Below, one piece after another: positions 40,977-49,485 of a stretch of DNA of 64,000 nt. The notes beneath the pieces are model-generated. The model was not told where the DNA came from. It searched no databases and was given only the letters and a program-made list of their open reading frames with translations. The position numbers and the translations under genes are program-made. Position 1 is the stretch's first letter. The number at the start of each line of letters is the position of its first letter. The DNA comes from UBA668 sp041918155 (GTDB taxonomy: Bacteria > Actinomycetota > Acidimicrobiia > Acidimicrobiales > Ilumatobacteraceae), in contig JAYRWH010000017.1 in assembly GCA_041918155.1 (NCBI GenBank), positions 1 to 64,000 of the forward strand. Reading direction: 5' to 3'.

Positions 40977-43631
40977 ATGCCCAAACCCCTCGTCATCGTC
41001 GAATCGCCGGCAAAGGCCAAAACCATCGCCAAGTTCCTTGGCGATGCCTTCGACGTGCGCGCTTCGGTTGGCCACGTCGCCGACCTGCCGAGCAAGGGCC
41101 TGCAGATCGACGTCGACAACGGGTTCAAGCCCACGTACGAGCTGACGATCCGCGGCAAGGACGTGATCAAAGACCTCAAGGTGTTGATGAAGAACGCCTC
41201 CGAGCTCTACCTCGCGACGGACGAAGACCGCGAGGGTGAGGCGATCAGCTGGCACCTGCTGGAGTACCTGAAGCCGAAGATCCCGGTGAAGCGGATGGTG
41301 TTCCACGAGATCACCAAGAGCGCGATCGACCAGGCGGTGAACCACCCGCGCGGCATCGACTACGGGCTGGTCGACGCGGCCGAGACGCGGCGCCTGCTCG
41401 ACCGCCTCTACGGCTACGAGGTGTCGCCGGTGCTGTGGCGGCGCGTGAACCGCGGATTGTCCGCCGGCCGCGTGCAGAGCCCATCGGTGCGGCTCATCGT
41501 CGAGCGCGAGCGGGAACGCATCGCGTTCGTCTCCGCCGGCTACTGGGACATCGAGCTGCTCACCGGCACCTCGCCGTCGTTCACCGCCACGCTCGTCGCG
41601 CTCGACGGCACGAAGGTCGCCACCGGCAAAGACTTCACCGCCGACGGTCAGCCGAAGAAGAACGTCGTGGTCGTCAGCGAGGATCGTGCCGTCGACCTCG
41701 CCGAGTCGCTGCGCGGCGAGAACGTCACCGTGCGCTCGGTGGAATCCAAGCCGTACCGCAGCAGCCCGAAGGCGCCGTTCATGACGAGCACCCTCCAGCA
41801 GGAGGGCGGACGCAAGCTGCGTCTCGGCGCCGCACAAGTGATGCGCATCGCGCAGGGGCTGTACGAGCGTGGCTACATCACGTACATGCGTACCGACAGC
41901 GTCTCGCTGAGCGACGAAGCACTCGGGGCAGTGCGCGCCGAGGTGAAGCGCGGGTACGGCGAGAAGTTCCTGTCACCTTCGCCGCGCCAGTTCGCGAACA
42001 AGGTGAAGAACGCGCAGGAGGCCCACGAGGCCATCCGCCCCACCGTCCCCCTGCGCAGCCCCGACGCCGTGGCCGGCGAGTTGAACGGGCAGGAACTGTC
42101 GCTGTACCGCATGATCTGGCAGCGCACGCTCGCTTCGCAGATGGCCGACGCGAACGGCACCACCGTCTCGGTGCGCCTCGCCGGCGACGCGGCCGGCACC
42201 GACTGCGAGTTCGCCGCCAGCGGCACCACGATCACGTTCCCCGGCTACCGCCAGGTGTACGTGGAGAGCACCGACGAGTCCGAGTCCGAGGACGAGCGCG
42301 AAGCCCTGCTGCCCCCGCTGGTCGAGGGCCAGTCGGTGCCCGTGGAGAGCCTCACGCCCAACGGCCACGCCACCACGCCGCCGGCCCGCTACACCGAGGC
42401 CTCGCTGGTGAAGAAGCTGGAGGAGCTGGGCATCGGCCGCCCCTCCACGTGGGCTTCGATCATCCAGACCGTGCAGGACCGCGGCTATGTGTGGAAGAAG
42501 GGCCAGGCGCTCGTTCCTACCTGGACCGCGTTCGCCGTGGTCGGCCTGCTGGAGAAGCACTTCGAAGGACTCGTCGACTACGCGTTCACGGCGCGCATCG
42601 AGGAAGACCTCGACTCGATCGCCCGCAACGAACGCCAGAAGCAGGACTGGCTGCAGCACTTCTACTTCGGCGACGAGGAGGACGGGCTGCCCGGCCTGAA
42701 GCGGCTGGTGGAGGAGAACCTCGACAGCATCGACGCGGCGGAGATCAACACCTTCCCGATCGGCCTCGACGCCGAGGGCCGCGAGATCGTGGTGAAGCCC
42801 GGCAAGTACGGCCCGTACGTGAAACGCGGCGACGACACCGCGAGCGTGCCCGACGATCTCACCCCCGATGAGCTCACCGTGGAGGTGGCCACCAAGCTGC
42901 TCGCCGCGCCGAAGAGCGACGAGCCGATCGGCGAGCACGACGGCTACCCGGTGTTCGCCAAGAACGGTCGCTACGGCCCCTACGTGCAGTGGGGTGCGCC
43001 CGACAACCTGCCGCCCGGGCTGGAGAAGCCGAAGATGGCCAGCCTGTTCAAGACGATGGTGTTCGAGCGGCTGTCGCTGGCCGAGGCGGTCGAGTTGCTA
43101 CAGCTGCCGCGCACGATCGGTGTCGACCCGGCCGACGGTGAGGCGATCATCGCCAACAACGGTCGCTACGGCCCGTACGTGCAGAAGGGCAAGGACTTCC
43201 GCAACATCGCCGGCGAGGAGCAGTTGCTGACGATCACGATCGCCGAGGCGCTCGCGATCTTCTCGCAACCCAAGGTGTTCCGCCGCGGCGGTGGCGCCAA
43301 CCTCGCCGCCAAGGGCCCGCTGCGCGAGTTCGGCAACGACCCGATCAGTGGCAAGCCGGTGGTGGCCAAGGACGGCAAGTTCGGCGTGTACGTCACCGAC
43401 GGCGAGACCAACGCCTCGCTCTCCAAGGGCGATCGCCTCGAGGCGATGGAACCCGAGCGGGCCTACGAGCTACTCGCCGTGCGCCGCGAGGCGATCATCG
43501 AGAAGGGCGGCGCGCCGGCCAAACGCGCTACGGCCACCAAGAAGGCCGCGGCGAAGAAAGCCGCCCCCGCGAAGAAGGCCGCGGCGAAAAAGTCGCCGGC
43601 CAAGAAGGCCGCCCCGCGCAAGAAGGCCTGA
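40977..43631 (+). CDS. topA: DNA topoisomerase I
   Basis: TopA relaxes negative supercoils. The 884-residue protein has the Toprim domain (LVIVESPAKAKTI and the acidic ATDEDREGEAISWHL), the catalytic Tyr303 in GYITYMRTDS, and the core domains to about residue 600. Actinobacterial-type C-terminal repeats follow (GRYGPYV three times, and GKFGVYV) instead of zinc fingers. It ends in a Lys/Ala-rich tail (KKAAAKKAAPAKKAAAKKSP) of the type that in mycobacterial and Streptomyces TopA raises processivity. All catalytic residues are in place. Confidence 0.97.
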   Translation: MPKPLVIVESPAKAKTIAKFLGDAFDVRASVGHVADLPSKGLQIDVDNGFKPTYELTIRGKDVIKDLKVLMKNASELYLATDEDREGEAISWHLLEYLKPKIPVKRMVFHEITKSAIDQAVNHPRGIDYGLVDAAETRRLLDRLYGYEVSPVLWRRVNRGLSAGRVQSPSVRLIVERERERIAFVSAGYWDIELLTGTSPSFTATLVALDGTKVATGKDFTADGQPKKNVVVVSEDRAVDLAESLRGENVTVRSVESKPYRSSPKAPFMTSTLQQEGGRKLRLGAAQVMRIAQGLYERGYITYMRTDSVSLSDEALGAVRAEVKRGYGEKFLSPSPRQFANKVKNAQEAHEAIRPTVPLRSPDAVAGELNGQELSLYRMIWQRTLASQMADANGTTVSVRLAGDAAGTDCEFAASGTTITFPGYRQVYVESTDESESEDEREALLPPLVEGQSVPVESLTPNGHATTPPARYTEASLVKKLEELGIGRPSTWASIIQTVQDRGYVWKKGQALVPTWTAFAVVGLLEKHFEGLVDYAFTARIEEDLDSIARNERQKQDWLQHFYFGDEEDGLPGLKRLVEENLDSIDAAEINTFPIGLDAEGREIVVKPGKYGPYVKRGDDTASVPDDLTPDELTVEVATKLLAAPKSDEPIGEHDGYPVFAKNGRYGPYVQWGAPDNLPPGLEKPKMASLFKTMVFERLSLAEAVELLQLPRTIGVDPADGEAIIANNGRYGPYVQKGKDFRNIAGEEQLLTITIAEALAIFSQPKVFRRGGGANLAAKGPLREFGNDPISGKPVVAKDGKFGVYVTDGETNASLSKGDRLEAMEPERAYELLAVRREAIIEKGGAPAKRATATKKAAAKKAAPAKKAAAKKSPAKKAAPRKKA

Positions 43632-43654
43632 GCAGAGTCGCGCCTCCCCCGTGT

Positions 43655-43680
43655 ATGCAATCCAGTAGCATGAGTTGCAT
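43655..43680 (+). promoter_or_regulatory. Promoter and candidate operator of the toxin-antitoxin pair
   Basis: ATGCAA (43655-43660) and TTGCAT (43675-43680) form an inverted repeat around a -10 box TAGCAT (43666-43671) that ends 7 bases before ATG 43679. A dimeric antitoxin bound there would block its own promoter. Confidence 0.5.
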
Positions 43681-43873
43681 GCATTCGACGAGCGTCAGGA
43701 TCGACAGCGCGACCCACGGTGAGTTGAAGCGACTCGCAGCCGACTTGGGCACCACCGTCGGCGAAACCGTCGCTCTTGCTGTCCGCCGCTTTCGGCAGGA
43801 TCAGATCGGCAGGCAACTGGCCACTCCGCTGACGACCACCGAAGTCGAGTGGCTCGATGCTGAACTCGGGTGA
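43679..43873 (+). CDS. Ribbon-helix-helix antitoxin of a MazEF-type pair
   Basis: The 64-residue protein starts with a short strand (STSVRIDS) followed by two helices (THGELKRLAADLG and VGETVALAVRRFRQDQ), the ribbon-helix-helix fold of many antitoxins. An acidic C-terminal part (TEVEWLDAELG) would bind the toxin. ATG 43679 is preferred over ATG 43655 and 43670 because the -10 box overlaps those. It overlaps the toxin gene by 17 bases, the usual antitoxin-first order. Confidence 0.8.
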   Translation: MHSTSVRIDSATHGELKRLAADLGTTVGETVALAVRRFRQDQIGRQLATPLTTTEVEWLDAELG

Positions 43874-44201
43874 CGTCATCTACGTCGACCTCGGCGCTCC
43901 GGCCGGGCGAGAAGCAGGGTTTCGCCATCCGGCAATAGTGATCACCGCGCAGGCCATCCTCGATTCGGCACCGTCCGTCGTGCACATAGTTCCCCTCACA
44001 TCCACACTGCGAGGTTTCGCCACCGAAGTCGCGGTTGCGGCCAACAGCAGCACAGGCCTCGGTCATGTGTCGGCTGCGCAGTGTCAACACATGCGGGCAG
44101 TCTCGCCGACGCGACTCGGCGAACCAGTGGGCAACGCTGGCCCGGCCGTCCTCGCTCAGCTGCGCGAAATGCTCGCGGTGATCTTCGACCTGCCGCAATA
44201 G
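43857..44201 (+). CDS. MazF/PemK-like endoribonuclease toxin
   Basis: The 114-residue protein has the MazF fold pattern: GDVIYVDLGAPAGREAGFRHPAIVI, with the catalytic Arg equivalent in GFRHPA and the Thr equivalent in VPLTST, then later strands with GLGHVSAAQCQHMRAVS. MazF toxins cut mRNA at short motifs. It is co-expressed with the overlapping ribbon-helix-helix antitoxin. The gene pair lies between topA and an EamA transporter with no repeats or tRNA beside it. Confidence 0.85.
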   Translation: MLNSGDVIYVDLGAPAGREAGFRHPAIVITAQAILDSAPSVVHIVPLTSTLRGFATEVAVAANSSTGLGHVSAAQCQHMRAVSPTRLGEPVGNAGPAVLAQLREMLAVIFDLPQ

Positions 44202-44219
44202 ATCGCGTTCGCCGGCCCG

Positions 44220-45104
44220 CTATCCCAACAGGACGACGGTGATCACGCCGGCGGCGACGAGCGCGCTGGCGACGTATTCGACACGGGCGTGGCGGTCGTG
44301 CAGCCACCAGCGCGACACGGCAAAGGTGAACAGCAACTCCACCTGACCGACGGTGCGCACCTTCGCCGCGTTCTCCAGCGCGAGCGCGAGCGCCCACCCG
44401 GCCGAGCCGCACACACTCAGCACCCCGACGACGGCACTCGACCGCCAGTGCACGAGGCCCAGGCGCACCTGCCCCGGCTCGCGCCACACGAGGTAGCCGC
44501 CGTGGATGATCGTCTGCATCGTGTTCATCACCGCCAAGGCGATGATCGCCTTCACCACCATCGGCCCGCCGGCGAGCGCCTTCGTGGCCGCACGGATGGA
44601 GATCGCGGCAAGGCCCAACAGCCCTCCGGCGGCCAGCCCGTACAGCGCGGCCGGCTGACGCACGGTGGCCCAGGTGAGGCGCTGCCCCTTGGTGGCCAGC
44701 ACGACCACACCGGCCAGGCACACGCCGGCGCCGAGCCAGCCACCCCAGCGCAGCGGCTCGCCGAGCAGCACGAGCGAGAACAGGGCGACCTGCACGACCT
44801 CGGTCTTGGAGAACACCGTGCCGACCGCGTAGTCGCGCGCATCGAAGGCGCGGATCAGGCACACCGTGCCGAGGATCTGGGCGACGCCGCCCGCGAGGAT
44901 CAGCGGCCAGAAGCGCACCGCCAGCGATGGCCACTCCACACCCGAGAGCCAGGCGATGAGCACGGCCAGGCCGGCGATGGGCGCGCCGTAGACGTAGCGC
45001 ACGAACCCCGCCCCACTCACCGACAGCAGGGAGCGCAGACGGTGCTGGAGCGCGGTCCGCGAGGTCTGGAACGCGGCGGCGAGCAGGGTGATCAGGACCC
45101 ACAT
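44220..45104 (-). CDS. EamA/DMT-superfamily transporter
   Basis: This 294-residue protein has ten predicted membrane helices in two EamA halves, the first ending near RAFDARDYAVGTVFSKTEVVQVAL and the second near VRTVGQVELLFTFAVSRWW. Such exporters move metabolites such as amino acids or sugars; the substrate is unknown. It converges with the toxin gene (18 bases apart). A weak -10 (AATTGT on the minus strand) ends 8 bases before the ATG. Confidence 0.87.
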   Translation of the reverse strand: MWVLITLLAAAFQTSRTALQHRLRSLLSVSGAGFVRYVYGAPIAGLAVLIAWLSGVEWPSLAVRFWPLILAGGVAQILGTVCLIRAFDARDYAVGTVFSKTEVVQVALFSLVLLGEPLRWGGWLGAGVCLAGVVVLATKGQRLTWATVRQPAALYGLAAGGLLGLAAISIRAATKALAGGPMVVKAIIALAVMNTMQTIIHGGYLVWREPGQVRLGLVHWRSSAVVGVLSVCGSAGWALALALENAAKVRTVGQVELLFTFAVSRWWLHDRHARVEYVASALVAAGVITVVLLG

Positions 45105-45160
45105 ACGTTCTCACAATTCAGGATTCGATTCTCAGACGCAGCCTAGCTAGCGCGGCTGGG

Positions 45161-45166
45161 TATGGT
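45161..45166 (+). promoter_or_regulatory. -10 box TATGGT of tmk
   Basis: TATGGT ends 11 bases before ATG 45178, so the leader would be only 4-5 bases. Confidence 0.4.
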
Positions 45167-45177
45167 GCCACTTCGAT

Positions 45178-45786
45178 ATGTCGACCGGCCGGTACATCAC
45201 CCTCGAGGGCGCCGAGGGGTGCGGGAAGAGCACCCATGCGGCCCGCCTCGCCGATGCGCTCTCGGCGGTGCTCACCCGCGAGACCGGCGGCACCGCCGTC
45301 GGCCAGCGCATCCGGGCCATCCTGCACGACACGTCCGTCACCGACCTCTCCCACCGTGCTGAGGCGCTGCTGGCTGCGGCCGATCGGGCCCAGCACATCC
45401 ACCAGGTGGTGGCGCCAGCGCTCGCCTCCGGCCGCCATGTGGTCAGCGACCGCAGCGTGTACTCCACTCTCGCCTACCAGGGCTACGGCCGCGAGCTGCC
45501 GCTCAGCGAGGTGCGCCACATCAACGAGTGGGCGATGGGCGGGCTATGGCCCCAGCTCGTGCTACTGCTCGACGCGGCCCCCGAGGTGCTGGAGAAGCGC
45601 ATGCGCGGCCGCCAGCTCGATCGCTTCGAGCAGGAGGGCGACGAGTTCCATTGTCGTGTGCGCGACGGTTTCCGCGAGCTCGCCGCGGCAGAGCCCGAAC
45701 GGTGGGCGCTCATCGACGCGAGCCTGCCCCACGAGGAAGTCGCCGTGACCATTCGTGCCGCGGTGCGCGAGCGGCTGGGCATCTGA
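45178..45786 (+). CDS. tmk: Thymidylate kinase
   Basis: Tmk phosphorylates dTMP to dTDP. The 202-residue protein has the P-loop (EGAEGCGKST, about 10-19), the TRETGGT stretch, DRS (VVSDRSVYSTLAYQG) and a lid with RGRQLDRFE. The length is normal. Its stop overlaps the holB start by one base (TGATG); tmk-holB pairs are common in bacteria. Confidence 0.95.
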   Translation: MSTGRYITLEGAEGCGKSTHAARLADALSAVLTRETGGTAVGQRIRAILHDTSVTDLSHRAEALLAAADRAQHIHQVVAPALASGRHVVSDRSVYSTLAYQGYGRELPLSEVRHINEWAMGGLWPQLVLLLDAAPEVLEKRMRGRQLDRFEQEGDEFHCRVRDGFRELAAAEPERWALIDASLPHEEVAVTIRAAVRERLGI

Positions 45787-46844
45787 TGTTCGCCGAGTAC
45801 GCCCGCTCGGTGTGGGACGGCGTGGTGGGGCAAACCCGAGCGGTCGACCAGCTCACCCGCGCCGCGGCCGCGCCGGTGCACGCCTACCTGTTCGTCGGCC
45901 CCGCGGGCTCCACCAAGCACGAGGCCGCTCGCGCGTTCGCCGCCCTACTGCTCACCGGCCACGACGACCCCGACGCTCGCGACGCACGCCTGGCCCTCGC
46001 CGGCGAGCACCCCGACGTGCGCGAGGTGGAGCGCTCCGGCGCCCGCATCTCCAAGGACCAGGTCAGCGAAATCATCCGCAACGCGTCGCTGGCGCCGATC
46101 GAGGGCGCGCGCAAGGTGATGCTGCTCCACGAGTTCCATCTGCTCGAAGCCGAAGGCGCGGCCCGCCTGCTGAAGACGATCGAGGAACCCCCGCCGAGCG
46201 CGGTGTTCATCGTCCTCGCCGACCAGGTGCCGCCCGAGCTCGTCACCATTGCCTCGCGCTGCGTGCGCATCGACTTCGCGGCCGTCTCCGAAGCCGTCAT
46301 CCGCGACCGCCTCGTGGCCGAGGGCGCGCCTCTTGAGTCGGCGGCACAAGCGGCCGCTGCGGCGGAGGGCAACCTCACCCGCGCCCGGGTGCTCGTGACC
46401 GACCCCGGCCTGTTCGCCCGTCGCCAGGCCTTCGCCGGCGTGCCTCGCCGCCTCGACGGCACCGGGGCCACGGTCATCGGGTTGTGCAACGAACTCAACG
46501 GGCTGATCGAAGCGGCCGGCAAACCGCTGGAGGCCCGCCAAGCCGCCGAGGCCGAGGCGCTCGAGGCGCGGGTGGCCGCGGCCGGCGAACGCGGCAGCGG
46601 GCGCAAGCAGCTCGAGGAGCGGCACAAGCGCGAACAACGCCGCCACCGCACCGACGAGTTGCGTAGCGGCCTCAGTGTCATCGCCGGTGTGTATCGCGAT
46701 GCGCTGGTGCAGGGCGTGCTCCCGCGACCCGAGGCCGCGGTACAGGCGGTGCACCGCATCCACCAGGCGCTCGAGGCGCTCGATCGCAACCCGAACGAGT
46801 CGCTGCTGCTCCAGTCGCTGCTGCTCGAACTGCCATCGCTGTAA
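45786..46844 (+). CDS. holB: DNA polymerase III delta' subunit
   Basis: This 352-residue protein is the clamp-loader delta' subunit. The N-terminus (WDGVVGQTRAVDQLTRAA) and AYLFVGPAGSTKHEAARAF resemble the DnaX family, but the P-loop is degenerate (PAGSTKHEA in place of GxGKT), as expected for an ATPase-dead delta'. SRC (TIASRCVRIDF) and the sensor region EEPPPSAVFIVLAD are present. The zinc module is absent. It follows tmk in the same operon and ends 57 bases before tRNA-Thr. Confidence 0.9.
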   Translation: MFAEYARSVWDGVVGQTRAVDQLTRAAAAPVHAYLFVGPAGSTKHEAARAFAALLLTGHDDPDARDARLALAGEHPDVREVERSGARISKDQVSEIIRNASLAPIEGARKVMLLHEFHLLEAEGAARLLKTIEEPPPSAVFIVLADQVPPELVTIASRCVRIDFAAVSEAVIRDRLVAEGAPLESAAQAAAAAEGNLTRARVLVTDPGLFARRQAFAGVPRRLDGTGATVIGLCNELNGLIEAAGKPLEARQAAEAEALEARVAAAGERGSGRKQLEERHKREQRRHRTDELRSGLSVIAGVYRDALVQGVLPRPEAAVQAVHRIHQALEALDRNPNESLLLQSLLLELPSL

Positions 46845-46885
46845 GGCGTCCCAGTAACCAGGTGGGCGCTCCCCGGCCCGAGCGC

Positions 46886-46891
46886 TAGCAT
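46886..46891 (+). promoter_or_regulatory. -10 box TAGCAT of tRNA-Thr
   Basis: TAGCAT ends 10 bases before the mature 5' end of tRNA-Thr, a usual position for a short 5' trailer. Confidence 0.4.
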
Positions 46892-46901
46892 TTCGGGCTG
46901 C

Positions 46902-46974
46902 GCCCAGATAGCTCAGTCGGTAGAGCATTTCACTCGTAATGAAAAGGTCGAGGGTTCGATTCCCTCTCTGGGCT
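46902..46974 (+). tRNA. tRNA-Thr (CGU anticodon)
   Basis: These 73 bases fold into a normal cloverleaf: acceptor GCCCAGA with TCTGGGC, D arm with AGCTCAGTCGGTAGAGC, anticodon stem TTTCA/TGAAA with anticodon CGT (46935-46937), and T loop TTCGATT. The discriminator is T and CCA is not encoded. It reads ACG codons. Confidence 0.95.
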
Positions 46975-47025
46975 CTGTGTGATGTCACACCGGGGCCGAC
47001 GCACGCTCGGGCTCCCAGGGCGAAG

Positions 47026-47031
47026 TAGCCT
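47026..47031 (+). promoter_or_regulatory. -10 box TAGCCT of the C69 peptidase operon (leaderless)
   Basis: TAGCCT ends 7 bases before GTG 47039. This fixes the start at the GTG directly before the catalytic Cys codon. Confidence 0.55.
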
Positions 47032-47038
47032 CGGCGTC

Positions 47039-48268
47039 GTGTGCGACACCATGGTCGTGGTCGCTCCCGGAAGGGTGCTCTTCGCCAAGAACAGCGACCG
47101 CGACCCGAACGAGGCGCAACTCCTCGACTGGCAGCCGCGTCGCTCGTATCCACCGGCGAGCCGGGTGCGCTGCACCTGGATCGAGATCGACCAGGTACCC
47201 GAGACCCAGGCGGTGCTCCTATCGAGGCCGTTCTGGATGTGGGGCGCGGAGATGGGCGCCAATGAGCACGGGCTGGTGATCGGCAACGAGGCCGTGTTCA
47301 CCGACCAGCCGTACGCCAAGGTAGGCCTCACCGGGATGGACCTGCTGCGGTTGGCGCTCGAACGGGCGACCAACTCGCAGGAGGCGGTGGCGGTGATCAC
47401 CGAACTGCTCGAACGACACGGGCAGGGCGGCGGATGCGGCCACGAGGATCGCGACGCCACCTATCACAACAGCTTCCTCATCGCCGACGCGCACTCAGCC
47501 AGCGTGCTGGAGACGGCCGGCGCACTGTGGCAGGTCGAGCACGTCGAGCAGGGGGCACGATCGATCAGCAACGGGCTGACGATCCCCGGCTTCGCCGACC
47601 ACGCCACACGGGTGAAGACCCACTTCTCGGCCTCCGCGACACGCCGCAGCATTACCGAGCAGGGCGCCGCCTGCGCCACCACGGTGGCCGATCTGATGGC
47701 CGTTCTCCGTAGCCACGGCGCCGGAGGGAAGGCCCCGCATTACACGCTGCTCACCGGGGGTATGGGCGCGCCGTGCATGCATGCCGGCGGGATGGCGGCC
47801 GCGTCGCAGTCGACGGCATCGTGGGTCGCCGAGCTCCTCCCCGACGGCGACCATCGGCACTGGGCGACGGCGACGGCGGTACCCAGTACCGGCCTGTTCA
47901 AGCCGGTCCGGGTCACCGAGCCACTCGACCTCGGCCCGGACCCGGTGGACCGCTACGACCCACGAACGCTGTGGTGGCGCCACGAAGTGCTGCACCGTGC
48001 CGTGATGCGCAATCCGGTGCACCTCCTCGACCGGTATGCAGCCGAACGCGACGAGGTCGAGCGCCGCTGGATCGCCCACCGGCCCGCGCCGGGGGACGCG
48101 TTCGCAGAAGCCGACGACTTGCTCGCCCGCTGGACGGCGCTCACCGTGGACCCGGCCGGTCGGGACACCCGCCCGCCGTGGGTGCGGCACTACTGGAGGA
48201 CCAGGAACCGGCGCGCCGGGCTGCCCCCCAGAACAGGAACACCACGGACAGGAACACCACGGACATGA
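47039..48268 (+). CDS. Secernin-like C69-family N-terminal-nucleophile hydrolase
   Basis: The 409-residue protein begins M-C-D-T-M, so removal of the initiator Met exposes Cys2 as the N-terminal nucleophile of the C69 (dipeptidase/secernin) family. The following VLFAKNSDRDPNEAQ is close to the secernin signature. Further family features are WMWGAEMGANEHGLVIGNEA and DRDATYHNSFLIAD. Reported members are dipeptidases or act on amides; the substrate here is unknown. Longer upstream starts are rejected because they would bury the Cys. It ends in a short repeat (RTGTP twice) and overlaps the aminotransferase by 4 bases. Confidence 0.85.
   Translation: MCDTMVVVAPGRVLFAKNSDRDPNEAQLLDWQPRRSYPPASRVRCTWIEIDQVPETQAVLLSRPFWMWGAEMGANEHGLVIGNEAVFTDQPYAKVGLTGMDLLRLALERATNSQEAVAVITELLERHGQGGGCGHEDRDATYHNSFLIADAHSASVLETAGALWQVEHVEQGARSISNGLTIPGFADHATRVKTHFSASATRRSITEQGAACATTVADLMAVLRSHGAGGKAPHYTLLTGGMGAPCMHAGGMAAASQSTASWVAELLPDGDHRHWATATAVPSTGLFKPVRVTEPLDLGPDPVDRYDPRTLWWRHEVLHRAVMRNPVHLLDRYAAERDEVERRWIAHRPAPGDAFAEADDLLARWTALTVDPAGRDTRPPWVRHYWRTRNRRAGLPPRTGTPRTGTPRT
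48234..48263 (+). repeat. 15-base tandem repeat at the C69/aminotransferase junction
   Basis: CAGGAACACCACGGA occurs twice in tandem (48234-48248, 48249-48263), directly before the aminotransferase ATG, and encodes RTGTP twice. It may be a replication-slippage product. Confidence 0.75.
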
Positions 48269-49485
48269 CCGGACCGTCGCAGCCCTTCGCCAACGCAACG
48301 CTGACGAAGGCGGCCTTCGCCGAGCACGTCAACCGCGGCAAGGTCGCGGCCTACGAGGCGCTCGGTCTCGATCTCGTCATGGGCGAACGCGCCGGCGTTC
48401 GCTTCCGCGACGCATTCGACGGCCGCTGGTACTTCAACTGTCACTCCAACGGCGGGGTGTTCAACCTCGGCCATCTCCACCCCACGGTCGTCGCCGCCGT
48501 GCGCGACGCACTCGGCCGGGTCGATATCGGCAACCACCACCTCGTGTCGGGTTGGCGGGCCGCGCTGGCCGAGCGACTCGCCGCCACCACCGATGCTCGA
48601 CTCCCGGGGGTCGTGTTCGGCGTCGGCGGTGGAGAGGCCAACGACCTGGCGCTCAAGCTGGCGCGGGCCCACACCGGTCGCACCGGCATCGTGTCGGCCG
48701 TCGGTGGCTACCACGGTCACACCGGCCTGTCGATGGCCGCCGGCGACCCCGAGTATCGCGATCCGTTCGGCGCCAACCTCCCCGGTTTCGTGCAGGTGCC
48801 CTTCAACGACCTGGGCGCGCTCGATGTGGCCGTCGAGGACACCGTCGCCGCCGTCATTCTCGAACCGATCCCGGCGACGCTCGGTATGCCACTTCCCACG
48901 CCCGGCTACCTCGCTGCCGTCGAGCGGATCTGCCACGAGCGGGGCGCGCTGCTGATCATCGACGAGGTGCAGACCGGGCTGGGGCGCACGGGCTCGACCT
49001 GGTTCTACTCGCAGGAGGGCGTGCACCCGGATCTGGTCACCACTGGCAAGGGGCTGTCGGGTGGCATCTACCCGATCACCGCCACCCTGATGACCGCCGA
49101 GGTGCATGCCTTCTTCGACGACAACCCGTTCGTCCACATCTCCACGTTCGGCGGTGCCGAACTGGGCTGTGTCGCCGCCCTGACCGTGCTCGACATCATC
49201 GAGGCGCCCGGCTTCCACGAGCGGGTGCACGCGGTGGGCCGGCGCTTCGAGGACGAGTTCGCCGACCTGCCCTTCGAGTTCCGCCGGCGGGGGCTGTTCA
49301 TGGGCATCAAGTTGCCGAACCAGGGTGACGGCATCATCGCCGCCCGCGACATGATCGAGGCCGGCGTGTTCGCCATCTTCGCCAACAACGACACCTCGGT
49401 GCTCCAGTTCCTGCCGCCGCTGGTGATCGACGACGACGAGGTCGAAGAACTGGTCGGCATCGTGCGCCGGGTGTTCGCCCGATGA
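48265..49485 (+). CDS. Class III PLP-dependent aminotransferase
   Basis: This 406-residue enzyme has the class III (ornithine/GABA-type) fold: FNCHSNGGVFNLGHLHP near the start, GVGGGEANDLALKLAR for the phosphate site, LLIIDEVQTGLGRTG with the ring-stacking Asp, and the Schiff-base Lys262 in TTGKGLSGGIYP. The amino donor or acceptor cannot be told from sequence. Its start overlaps the upstream stop and its end overlaps the next start (ATGA), so it is co-translated with the peptidase and the kinase-like gene, suggesting one pathway. Confidence 0.9.
   Translation: MTGPSQPFANATLTKAAFAEHVNRGKVAAYEALGLDLVMGERAGVRFRDAFDGRWYFNCHSNGGVFNLGHLHPTVVAAVRDALGRVDIGNHHLVSGWRAALAERLAATTDARLPGVVFGVGGGEANDLALKLARAHTGRTGIVSAVGGYHGHTGLSMAAGDPEYRDPFGANLPGFVQVPFNDLGALDVAVEDTVAAVILEPIPATLGMPLPTPGYLAAVERICHERGALLIIDEVQTGLGRTGSTWFYSQEGVHPDLVTTGKGLSGGIYPITATLMTAEVHAFFDDNPFVHISTFGGAELGCVAALTVLDIIEAPGFHERVHAVGRRFEDEFADLPFEFRRRGLFMGIKLPNQGDGIIAARDMIEAGVFAIFANNDTSVLQFLPPLVIDDDEVEELVGIVRRVFAR

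Noticed and set aside
46902..46974. tRNA-Thr and tRNA-Ser (61149-61239) as integration sites of a genomic island
   Set aside because: No integrase gene or second copy of the tRNA 3' end is seen in the window, and the flanking genes are housekeeping or ordinary chromosomal genes.
46979..47038. Longer N-terminus for the C69 peptidase
   Set aside because: It would bury the catalytic Cys that must be exposed after Met removal, and the -10 box TAGCCT lies inside it.
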